DNA of 5,774 nucleotides from Spirochaetaceae bacterium (GTDB lineage: Bacteria > Spirochaetota > Spirochaetia > B11-G9): contig JAUVLL010000227.1 in the NCBI GenBank assembly GCA_030600745.1, positions 1-5,774 on the forward strand, written 5' to 3'. Positions within the stretch are counted from its first letter, which is position 1, and each line of letters begins with the position of its first letter. Position numbers and translations under genes: made by a program. Of this stretch, positions 1-5,774 are shown piece after piece. A model generated the notes under the pieces. That model was not told the origin of the DNA. It worked only from the letters and a program-made list of their open reading frames with translations, and made no database searches.

Positions 1-19
1 AGTAGATAGACTCCAATCT

Positions 20-811
20 ATGACAGATAATCCTATAGTATTCATAGATTCCGGTGTTGGCGGACTCCCGTACCTTGAACAGGCAGGAAAATATATGCCT
101 GGTGAAAATTTTGTGTATGTTGCAGATAATAGGAATTTCCCCTATGGTGAAAAAAACGTCGGACAGCTTAAGGAAATAATTCAGAATCTTATTCGGAAAA
201 TTGTAGATAAAATATCTCCCAAACTAATAGTAATAGCCTGTAATACAGCATCTGTTGTTGCTCTTTCACTATTAAGAGAGGAATTTGGTATTCCTTTTGT
301 GGGAGTAGTTCCTGCAATAAAACCGGCTGGAGAATATTATGAAAACGGTAAGATAGGATTGCTTGCTACCAGAAAAACAGTTGAAGATCCGTATACAGAT
401 AAATTAATCGAGAACTTTGCACCAACCTGTAGAGTAATAAAGTATGCAGGAATTGATCTGGTGGAGTTTGTCGAGAATAGATATTTTACTTCTACAGAAG
501 AGGAAAAGATTGCAATAGTTTCTGAATCTTCATTATATTTTTCTAATTATAAAATTGATGCACTTGTTCTTGGTTGTACCCATTTTGTTTATCTAAAAGA
601 TTATTTTAAAAAAGCTCTTGGAGGTTCTGTTGATATTATTGATTCGGTAGATGGAGTTTCCAGGCAGATACTAAAAGTAATCGAAACCGAATCTCTGGTG
701 TCCCTTAATAAAAACAGAGACATTTTTTATTTAACGGGCAGTAAAGCTGATAAAACAGGTTATTCTGTTTTTGCAGAAAAATTTGGACTGGAATGGGGAG
801 GAAATCTTTGA
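20..811 (+). CDS. murI: Glutamate racemase
   Basis: This 263-residue cytoplasmic enzyme interconverts L- and D-glutamate, supplying D-glutamate for peptidoglycan. It fits the usual family length of about 255-285. The N-terminal FIDSGVGGL motif carries the conserved Asp10-Ser11. The substrate/PYG region is at residues 34-43 (VADNRNFPYG). The two catalytic cysteines are visible as Cys74 in IACNTAS and Cys186 in LGCTH. The family's second-position motif normally reads GD before the PYG segment; here it is AD, a mild variation. No clear Shine-Dalgarno precedes the ATG, and the frame stays open back to the window edge, so a start a few codons upstream is possible; however, residues 5-12 align well with known N-termini. 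The TGA stop abuts a G+C-rich palindromic element, and rsgA follows on the same strand, probably in the same transcript. The identification is firm; aspartate racemase is less likely given the motifs. Confidence 0.95.
   Translation: MTDNPIVFIDSGVGGLPYLEQAGKYMPGENFVYVADNRNFPYGEKNVGQLKEIIQNLIRKIVDKISPKLIVIACNTASVVALSLLREEFGIPFVGVVPAIKPAGEYYENGKIGLLATRKTVEDPYTDKLIENFAPTCRVIKYAGIDLVEFVENRYFTSTEEEKIAIVSESSLYFSNYKIDALVLGCTHFVYLKDYFKKALGGSVDIIDSVDGVSRQILKVIETESLVSLNKNRDIFYLTGSKADKTGYSVFAEKFGLEWGGNL
795..801 (+). promoter_or_regulatory. Strong Shine-Dalgarno within the end of murI, serving a TTG at 808
   Basis: GGGGAGG lies 6 nt before a TTG at 808-810 that is in the rsgA frame and overlaps the murI stop as TTGA. 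This is the best ribosome-binding site in the murI-rsgA junction and has no other evident target. If it is used, RsgA would begin at 808 and read through the palindromic element. I infer that this was the original rsgA start before the element inserted. Confidence 0.55.
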
Positions 812-906
812 ACCTTAAGGCTGGTCGTTCGCAAGCTCACTGCTCGCCTATGAGTCGTACCGCAGGTGCTTGCACCGAGGAACGATCTCAGCATCCTAAA
901 GAAGGG
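812..906. mobile_element. Palindromic G+C-rich repeat element (MITE- or REP-like), no transposase
   Basis: In 819-892, 45 of 74 bases are G or C, in sharp contrast to the A+T-rich genes around it. The segment folds on itself. CCTT (813-816) pairs with AAGG (902-905), GCTG (820-823) with CAGC (889-892), TCGTTC (825-830) with GAACGA (880-885), and GCAAGC (831-836) with GCTTGC (868-873). The 837-843 side then pairs loosely with 862-867 around a loop at about 844-861. TTGA flanks both ends (808-811 and 907-910), as a short target duplication would. It contains no coding capacity of its own, so it would need a transposase supplied elsewhere. Its base composition and symmetry argue for a dispersed intergenic repeat, but copy number cannot be seen from one window. 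A structured RNA processing or attenuation site between murI and rsgA is the alternative. Confidence 0.6.
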
Positions 907-912
907 TTGATT

Positions 913-1815
913 TTGACAGGAATTAATAATATCTATTCTGTGTATTCTGAAAACTCAACATTTTTATGTGAAATTAAGGGGAAAGTTTTAAAGGGGCTTG
1001 ATAATGTTTACAATCCTTTAGCTGCCGGAGACAAGGTGAAGTTTTCTGTGGATAAAATCAGCAAAGATAAGGGGATGATAGTAGAGCGTTTAGAACGTCG
1101 CAACGAGTTTGCCAGGTGGAATAATAAGCGAAATACCCCTCAGACTATAGCAGCAAATATGGATTATCTGATATGCGTAGCATCTTCCGGCAACCCTCCT
1201 TTTCGCCCGAGATTTATCGATAGAATACTTGTAATGGCAAATGAGAGTATAAAAATTCTAATAGTTTTAAATAAATCAGATCTTGGAGTTGATGAAGCAG
1301 TAAAACTGCGTATGGAAGATTATAAAAAGATCGGTTATGAATATATTATCTGTTCTGCAGAGACAGGAGATAATATTGATAAATTGAAAAATATTATATC
1401 CGGAAATATTTCTGCATTTGTAGGACAATCAGGAGTAGGTAAATCAACTCTTCTGAATATACTCTATCCAGGTCATAAATTAAAAACTGCAGAAATTTCA
1501 CTGCAAAATGATAGAGGAAGACATACTACAAACCACTCCAAATTGATATTTGAAGAAAAAGGAGGTTTTATTGATACACCTGGAATCAGGGAGATTGAAA
1601 TATTCGGTATAGAAAAAGGTTCTCTTGGTTTCCATTTTCGTGAGTTTGCTGATTTTGCCGTTAACTGTAAATTCCAGCCATGCAGCCATAAATCAGAACC
1701 TGGCTGTGCAGTCAGAAAAGCAGTTGAAGATGGGTTAATTCATTCAGACCGGTACGAAAGCTATCTTAGAATTTTATCCGGTATTGAACAGAAAGGTATA
1801 GATTATAATGGATAA
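913..1815 (+). CDS. rsgA: Ribosome small-subunit-dependent GTPase A
   Basis: RsgA is a circularly permuted GTPase that binds the decoding region of the 30S subunit and checks late maturation. Counting from the TTG at 913 gives 300 residues, close to the family norm. An OB-fold occupies about residues 1-75. The permuted GTPase motifs follow in the order G4 NKSD (120-123), G5 SAE (148-150), G1 GQSGVGKS (171-178), switch GRHTT (202-206) and G3 DTPG (221-224). The C-terminal zinc site is C252-x4-C257-x-H259-x5-C265. The start is uncertain. TTG 913 has AAGGG six nt upstream, while the frame is open back to ATG 793 and to TTG 808, which has the stronger ribosome-binding site. Residues encoded by 811-906 come from the repeat and resemble nothing in the family, so I exclude them. 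The gene overlaps mutS2 by 8 nt, which suggests coupled translation. Function is firm; only the start is in doubt. Confidence 0.93.
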   Translation: MTGINNIYSVYSENSTFLCEIKGKVLKGLDNVYNPLAAGDKVKFSVDKISKDKGMIVERLERRNEFARWNNKRNTPQTIAANMDYLICVASSGNPPFRPRFIDRILVMANESIKILIVLNKSDLGVDEAVKLRMEDYKKIGYEYIICSAETGDNIDKLKNIISGNISAFVGQSGVGKSTLLNILYPGHKLKTAEISLQNDRGRHTTNHSKLIFEEKGGFIDTPGIREIEIFGIEKGSLGFHFREFADFAVNCKFQPCSHKSEPGCAVRKAVEDGLIHSDRYESYLRILSGIEQKGIDYNG

Positions 1816-4156
1816 CCGGACTGCGAACCTGCTTGAATTTAATCAGATAATAAAAATTCTTTTGGGATATTGTATTTCAGAGGAGGGAAAACAACGGATA
1901 AAAACTCAGGAATTATTTTTTAATTCAGAAAAATTGAAAAAGTTTCAGGGTGCTGTTGCCCAATTTAAAAGGCTCCTTGAATCTGACGAGGTGTTTCCAG
2001 CAGTTTCTTTTCCTGAAGTTGAACATTTAATACCAGTATGTTCGAAGGAAGGCACTTCAATCGATGGTATTGAGATCTATAATATTTCACATTTTATTAA
2101 CTCTGCTTTGAAGGTAAAATCATATATTACAATATCAAAAATACCTGATCTTGATGATATAATAGTAGAAGCAGAAAAAATACCAGATTTAAAAAAGCTG
2201 GTTTTGGAAATTACAGCTGTAATAAATTCTCAGGGACAGATCAGAGATGATTATCCTGAACTAAGAAATCTTAGAAGAGGTTTGGGTGAACTGAATAATA
2301 AAATTTCCAGCCTTTCTTCTTCATATATAGCAGACAATAAAAACCTGTGGCAGACCGATGTTCCAAGTCAGAAAGACGGACGGATAGTACTGCCTTTAAA
2401 ATCAAATTTCAAAGGAAGAGTGAAGGGTATTATACATGACATATCTGCAAAGGGGACAATCCTCTATATAGAACCCTTTGACATTCTTGAGCTTAACAAT
2501 AAGATTGCTGTTCAGGAACACGAAATAAGCATAATTGCAAATAGAATATTTCGGGAGTTTACTGCAAAAATAAGGGTGGAAATTAAAAACCTTGTATTGT
2601 TGATCGATTCTTTTGCATTTATTGATACTCTTCTTGCCAGAGCAAACTTTGCTGTAAAATATGCGTGTATCAGACCCGAAATATCTAAATCAGAGATATT
2701 TTTTAATAAGGCAAGGCATCTTCTTCTTGGTAAAAACGCAGTTCCAATTGATATAAGTATGGACAAAGGTCTTCAGGTTCTGATAATAACAGGTCCCAAT
2801 GCAGGAGGGAAAACCGTAACAATAAAAACAGTTGGACTGCTTGCTATGATGCATCAATTTGGTTTACAGATACCCGTGGAAGAAGGCAGTATACTTCCGG
2901 TTTTTGACGGTATATATGCGGATATTGGTGATGATCAGTCAATTGAGGAAGCGCTTTCAACATTTTCCGGTCATATGACAAATATTGCCGCAATTTTGAA
3001 TAAATGCAGTAATAGGTCTCTGGTACTTCTTGATGAACTGGGTTCAGGAACTGATCCTGGAGAGGGTTCGGCCATCGCAATGTCTGTTATTGATGAACTG
3101 ATAAAAAAAGGTAGTATTGTCTTAACAACGTCACATCACAGTATGCTTAAAAATTACGGCTACACACGGGAAAAAGTGATGAATGCATCCATGGAATTTG
3201 ATGAGGGTACTCACAGTTCTACCTATTGTGTTGTTCCCGGTGTTCCCGGGGATAGTCATGCAATAGATATTGCAAGACAAAGTGGTTTGCCCGAAGATGT
3301 TGTTGATAAAGCTGAAACATATCTTAAGGGTAAGAAGACCGAAGTTGGGCGAATGATTAGTGAACTCGAAAAAAAACATAGAATTGCAGGCGAAAGGGAA
3401 GTAGCAATTCTATTGAGAGAGCGGGAACTAAAAGAGGAAATTAGAAAAAATGATCTCAAGGTACTTGTTTTTAAACAGTCAGAAAATGAATTGAAGAGAA
3501 AGACAAATTCAGAATCAAATAAGTTTTTGTCCAATGCCAGGAAAACACTGGAGAATCTTGTTAAAGAACTTCGAGAGGGAGAACTTAATCAGGCCAAAAC
3601 AAAAAAGGTTAAGAAATTCCTTTCAGATATGAGTGAAGATTTAGATCGGGAGAAAGATAGCCTTGATCAGTTTATTATAGATAATCCGGAAAGCATAAAA
3701 GCAGATCAGTTAAAACCAGATATGAATGTACTTGTTGGTGAATACAGGAGATCAGGAACAATTGTAAGAAAAGATAAAAACAGGAGTTGGATAATAAACA
3801 CAGGAGCTTTGAAGATTTCTGTTAAAGAACATGATATATTCCCTGCTCCTGTTAAAAAAGAACAATATTCTTTCGGAGTTTCCTTAAATACGGTTAAAGC
3901 GGAAAATGTTGCGAAATTCACTTTGGATTTAAGAGGTTTTAGACTTGAAAATGCCCTGGAAAGTATTGAAAGGCAGATTGATAATGCCTTGATGTCAGGA
4001 CTAATGGAGTTTAGTATAATACACGGCAAAGGTGAAGGTGTTCTGAGTAACGGGATACATAAATATCTTAAAGGGGAACATAGTATCAAGGACTTTTATT
4101 TTGCTCATCCCGATGATGGTGGTTTTGGTAAAACTATCGTTATTCTAAAAGATTAG
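1808..4156 (+). CDS. mutS2: MutS2 family ATPase with C-terminal Smr domain
   Basis: This 782-residue protein has the full MutS2 layout and lacks the MutS mismatch-recognition domain. A helical core/clamp region (about 1-300) precedes the ABC-type ATPase. That domain has Walker A GPNAGGKT (329-336), the signature stretch around DIGDDQSIEEALSTFSGHM (372-390), Walker B LVLLDELGSGTDP (405-417) and TSHH (441-444). A charged coiled-coil follows (about 510-625), then a KOW-like segment (about 637-680) and a C-terminal Smr domain with LDLRG (706-710) and HGKGEG (739-744). Family members bind branched DNA and suppress recombination; Bacillus MutS2 also acts on collided ribosomes, where the ATPase splits subunits. 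The usual HGKGTG reads HGKGEG here. GAAAGG at 1791-1796 is the likely ribosome-binding site, 11 nt before the ATG. Overlap with rsgA suggests coupled translation. Which of the known roles applies in this organism is not shown by the sequence. Confidence 0.95.
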   Translation: MDNRTANLLEFNQIIKILLGYCISEEGKQRIKTQELFFNSEKLKKFQGAVAQFKRLLESDEVFPAVSFPEVEHLIPVCSKEGTSIDGIEIYNISHFINSALKVKSYITISKIPDLDDIIVEAEKIPDLKKLVLEITAVINSQGQIRDDYPELRNLRRGLGELNNKISSLSSSYIADNKNLWQTDVPSQKDGRIVLPLKSNFKGRVKGIIHDISAKGTILYIEPFDILELNNKIAVQEHEISIIANRIFREFTAKIRVEIKNLVLLIDSFAFIDTLLARANFAVKYACIRPEISKSEIFFNKARHLLLGKNAVPIDISMDKGLQVLIITGPNAGGKTVTIKTVGLLAMMHQFGLQIPVEEGSILPVFDGIYADIGDDQSIEEALSTFSGHMTNIAAILNKCSNRSLVLLDELGSGTDPGEGSAIAMSVIDELIKKGSIVLTTSHHSMLKNYGYTREKVMNASMEFDEGTHSSTYCVVPGVPGDSHAIDIARQSGLPEDVVDKAETYLKGKKTEVGRMISELEKKHRIAGEREVAILLRERELKEEIRKNDLKVLVFKQSENELKRKTNSESNKFLSNARKTLENLVKELREGELNQAKTKKVKKFLSDMSEDLDREKDSLDQFIIDNPESIKADQLKPDMNVLVGEYRRSGTIVRKDKNRSWIINTGALKISVKEHDIFPAPVKKEQYSFGVSLNTVKAENVAKFTLDLRGFRLENALESIERQIDNALMSGLMEFSIIHGKGEGVLSNGIHKYLKGEHSIKDFYFAHPDDGGFGKTIVILKD

Positions 4157-4167
4157 GGGAAGATAGT

Positions 4168-4785
4168 ATGATAAAGAAACAATTGGTTTTAATATTTATC
4201 TCAATATTCTTAATCTCCTGTCTTGAAGTAGATTCATCAATTGATATTAAGAAAGATGGTACCGGAATATGGAATCTTCAGTATAGGATTTCTCAGGAAG
4301 CTTTATATATAACTCCAGGTTTAGAGTTTTCCGGTTTTAATTATTTTCCTAAAAATGAAAATGAAATTAGAAAAAGAATCAGTGAGATTACAGGACTTGA
4401 GTTACTGCAGGTTTCTGTTAATGAGACGACAGATTATAGTGAGTATTCTGCCCGAATGAGTTTTAAAAATACAGGTGATATTGAATCCCTTTTTTCCAAC
4501 TACGAAGATAATAGTTTAGTAGAAATCAGTTCAGATAATGATGGTACTTTCAGTCTTACAATAGAAAATATCCATATACCGGAAATTGATCAGGATACTC
4601 TGAACTTATTATCAGTCCTGTATTCCGGTAAAATGATTAATATTACAGTTTCATTTCCCGGGATAGTAACAAATTCCAGTACAGGTGTCCTGTCTGAAGA
4701 TCCTGAAGAAGCTGCCTTTGAAATAAGGACTATGGATGCATTAACTTCAAAAGAACCTGTCATATGGACAATCAATTATGAATAA
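4168..4785 (+). CDS. Predicted lipoprotein of unknown function
   Basis: The 205-residue product opens with a short lipoprotein signal: two lysines, a hydrophobic stretch (residues 6-16) and a lipobox LISC with the modified cysteine at position 18. The mature protein of about 188 residues would be anchored to a membrane by lipid. Right after the cysteine comes VDSSIDIKKDGTGIW, a beta-rich opening with a D-G-T/S-G pattern that recalls LppM/DUF3153-like domains. I see no C-terminal membrane segment, and the family link is only a resemblance. Asparagine, serine and acidic residues dominate the rest, consistent with an exported beta-sheet protein. The ribosome-binding site AGGGGA (4155-4160) overlaps the mutS2 stop, 7 nt before the ATG, so the gene is probably cotranscribed with mutS2. 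It overlaps the next gene by 8 nt. No function can be assigned. Confidence 0.85.
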   Translation: MIKKQLVLIFISIFLISCLEVDSSIDIKKDGTGIWNLQYRISQEALYITPGLEFSGFNYFPKNENEIRKRISEITGLELLQVSVNETTDYSEYSARMSFKNTGDIESLFSNYEDNSLVEISSDNDGTFSLTIENIHIPEIDQDTLNLLSVLYSGKMINITVSFPGIVTNSSTGVLSEDPEEAAFEIRTMDALTSKEPVIWTINYE

Positions 4786-5179
4786 TCCCTATATGGCTGA
4801 ATGGGAAGGAACGTTAAAAAAGATTTTTGATGAGATTGATGATTATCTTGAAGATAAATACGGATATCTCTACCCACTACATCCGGCAAGGGCGCAAAGA
4901 GGAATAACATCAAATAAATCCAGTGACGGATTGTTCAATATCGGTGCAGCGTTTTCAGCCGGTTTTGGATCTAAGTACGGAAGAGGATGGGTAGTTGATG
5001 TTCACATGGTTACTCTTTCCAAAGTTCCTGAAAAGATAAAGAAGGAAATATATATAGAAGTTACCGGAAAGCTGAAACATCTTCTTGAAGAATACTATCC
5101 CGGAAAAGATATAAAAGTAGCGAAGGATGGGAATGTTTTTAAGATTTTTGGAGAGCTGGGATTGGAATTTTGTAATTAA
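4778..5179 (+). CDS. Conserved-looking small protein of unknown function
   Basis: I do not recognise this 133-residue protein. It has no signal peptide or membrane helix and looks cytoplasmic. An acidic amphipathic helix (about 7-28) is followed by a proline/arginine-containing turn (LHPARAQRG, 34-42). Next comes a glycine-rich stretch (50-70, with GAAFSAGFGSKYGRGW) ending in a hydrophobic strand WVVDVHMVTL (71-80). A second charged helix (about 84-106) and a short alpha/beta tail close the protein. The glycine-rich loop followed by a strand could be a binding site but matches no nucleotide-binding motif I know. The start overlaps the lipoprotein stop by 8 nt and has no strong ribosome-binding site, so translation is probably coupled to the upstream gene. 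An internal ATG at 4793 (residue 6) is an alternative start. Coding is supported by length, tight packing and a plausible protein composition. Confidence 0.8.
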   Translation: MNNPYMAEWEGTLKKIFDEIDDYLEDKYGYLYPLHPARAQRGITSNKSSDGLFNIGAAFSAGFGSKYGRGWVVDVHMVTLSKVPEKIKKEIYIEVTGKLKHLLEEYYPGKDIKVAKDGNVFKIFGELGLEFCN

Positions 5180-5236
5180 TTTTAATTATTACTATTTTTA
5201 CTTGCGGTTTCTAATCAATACTAGTAAAGTTACAAC

Positions 5237-5581
5237 ATGATGGTAGAGAAATTTTTTAAGATTTTATCCATAGAGTTTTCTGACCTTGAAGAAGAGTTGA
5301 ATATACTAATTGATTTAATAAACAAGAAACGTGATCGCCATGAAATTACTGAATATGTAATGAAAGCAAACAGTACACTTCTTAAACGGGAACTCGTTGA
5401 TATGCTGATTATACATAAGAAAATCATGGAGATTTCTCCTGACAACTATCAAACTGTTGAAGAAGCTACAGTTGCAGTAATTGATATTATATATGGATTT
5501 ACCGGTATTCCTGAAGCAGTTCACACATATATGGAGAAAAGAGTTCAGAAAGTTCTACGCTATATGGATGAAGTTTGTTAA
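5237..5581 (+). CDS. Small helical protein of unknown function upstream of the V-ATPase operon
   Basis: I do not recognise this 114-residue product. It is almost entirely predicted helix, with a mix of acidic, lysine and isoleucine/leucine residues spaced as in amphipathic helices, notably 12-35 and 52-66. It has no signal peptide, no membrane segment and no cysteine motif; a single Cys is the last residue. Two ATG codons lie at 5237 and 5240, and no clear Shine-Dalgarno precedes either, which makes the exact start uncertain. The gene is isolated by 57 nt from the upstream gene and by 84 nt from subunit E, so it is less tightly packed than its neighbours. It could be transcribed from upstream or on its own. 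Its place beside the ATPase genes suggests, but does not show, a link to them. Confidence 0.72.
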   Translation: MMVEKFFKILSIEFSDLEEELNILIDLINKKRDRHEITEYVMKANSTLLKRELVDMLIIHKKIMEISPDNYQTVEEATVAVIDIIYGFTGIPEAVHTYMEKRVQKVLRYMDEVC

Positions 5582-5598
5582 AAACAATTAAACATTTG

Positions 5599-5626
5599 TT
5601 GATTAATTGATACTAATTATTATAGT
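5599..5626 (+). promoter_or_regulatory. Possible sigma-70-type promoter for the V-ATPase operon
   Basis: TTGATT (5599-5604) and TATAGT (5621-5626) are separated by 16 bp and match the bacterial consensus at 4 of 6 and 5 of 6 positions. They lie in the 84-nt gap about 40 nt before the subunit E start codon. Such matches are common in A+T-rich DNA, so this is a suggestion only. The gap also has no convincing terminator, so readthrough from upstream remains possible. Confidence 0.4.
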
Positions 5627-5629
5627 ATC
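5609..5629. repeat. Perfect 7-7-7 inverted repeat over the putative -10, operator-like
   Basis: GATACTA (5609-5615) is the exact reverse complement of TAGTATC (5623-5629), with a 7-nt spacer ATTATTA. The right arm overlaps the putative -10 box. A symmetric site at this position is typical of a repressor operator. It is not a Rho-independent terminator, because no T-run follows and the stem is A+T-rich. No regulator gene is present in the window. Confidence 0.45.
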
Positions 5630-5665
5630 CAGACTATATTCGATTTTTAGCTTTGAGAGGAAAGT

Positions 5666-5774
5666 ATGGATGTACAATTAAAAGAATTGATTGAAAAAAT
5701 CAAATCTGAAGGTGTGAAAACAGCTGAAGAACAAGCAGCTGAAATTATTCGAAAAGCCGGGCTTAAAGGGGCCG
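5666..5774 (+). CDS. atpE: V-type ATP synthase subunit E, N-terminal fragment (cut by window end)
   Basis: Only the first 36 codons are present. They read as a continuous charged amphipathic helix beginning MDVQLKELIEKIKSEGVK and rich in Ala, Glu, Lys and Gln. This matches the N-terminus of subunit E, the coiled-coil peripheral stalk that joins the V1 catalytic head to the membrane sector; full proteins are about 200 residues. The ribosome-binding site GAGAGG (5655-5660) is strong and 5 nt from the ATG. In spirochaetes this gene opens the operon that continues with the catalytic A and B subunits, which would lie beyond the window. The main uncertainty is the short length, since other coiled-coil proteins, including F-type subunit b, can look alike; the start motif and gene order favour subunit E. 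Confidence 0.82.
   Translation, partial: MDVQLKELIEKIKSEGVKTAEEQAAEIIRKAGLKGA

Noticed and set aside
793..912. Taking the ATG at 793 as the rsgA start
   Set aside because: The ribosome-binding sequence lies after this ATG, not before it, and the first 40 residues derive from murI's end and the repeat rather than from the RsgA family.
3232..3249. Perfect 9-bp tandem duplication TGTTCCCGG inside mutS2
   Set aside because: It encodes a V-P-G-V-P-G stretch that is normal in MutS2 proteins just after the ATPase domain, so it is explained by protein conservation.
2512..4089. Several open frames on the minus strand across mutS2
   Set aside because: They lie wholly inside a well-conserved gene, overlap each other and have no family features or ribosome-binding sites; they are shadows of mutS2.
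5174..5187. Hairpin AATTAA-TT-TTAATT at the end of the 133-residue gene, considered as a terminator
   Set aside because: The stem is only A-T pairs with a 2-nt loop and no clean T-run directly after it, too weak to call a Rho-independent terminator.
5180..5236. Possible promoter for the 114-residue gene in the 57-nt gap
   Set aside because: TTGCGG (5203-5208) and TACTAG (5219-5224) are only 10 bp apart and neither matches consensus well; no supported pair was found.

Overview
The window looks like a piece of an A+T-rich spirochaete chromosome. The main evidence is gene order: murI (glutamate racemase), rsgA (ribosome-assembly GTPase), mutS2, a few small unknown genes, then the start of a V-type ATPase operon with subunit E first. 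From memory, Borrelia (murI / rsgA-like gene / mutS2 / small gene / atpE) and Treponema have a similar arrangement. A V/A-type ATPase in a bacterium with a diaminopimelate- or ornithine-type cell-wall gene set fits that lineage. The species cannot be told from this sequence alone.

Layout: all supported genes are on the + strand and tightly packed. Bases 20-1815 hold murI and rsgA, separated by a G+C-rich, imperfectly palindromic element of about 95 bp. rsgA overlaps mutS2 (1808-4156) by 8 nt. An 11-nt gap leads to a small lipoprotein gene (4168-4785), which overlaps by 8 nt a 133-residue unknown gene (4778-5179). These five genes read as one transcription unit. After a 57-nt A+T-rich gap comes a 114-residue helical unknown (5237-5581). 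An 84-nt gap with a promoter-like sequence and a perfect 7-7-7 dyad then leads into V-ATPase subunit E, which is cut off by the window end.

How the genes relate: MurI supplies D-glutamate for peptidoglycan. RsgA checks 30S maturation. MutS2 has been linked in Bacillus to rescue of collided ribosomes as well as to recombination control, so rsgA-mutS2 may be a ribosome quality-control pair; that is inference. The lipoprotein and the two small unknowns fill the space between mutS2 and the ATPase operon, and I cannot assign them a function.

The most notable signal is the element between murI and rsgA. It sits exactly after the murI stop codon, is flanked by TTGA on both sides, and has a length that keeps the rsgA reading frame open. 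It appears to have split a strong Shine-Dalgarno/TTG start from the body of rsgA, either adding about 33 residues to RsgA or forcing use of a new downstream TTG. I found no CRISPR array, tRNA, rRNA, transposase or defence system here.
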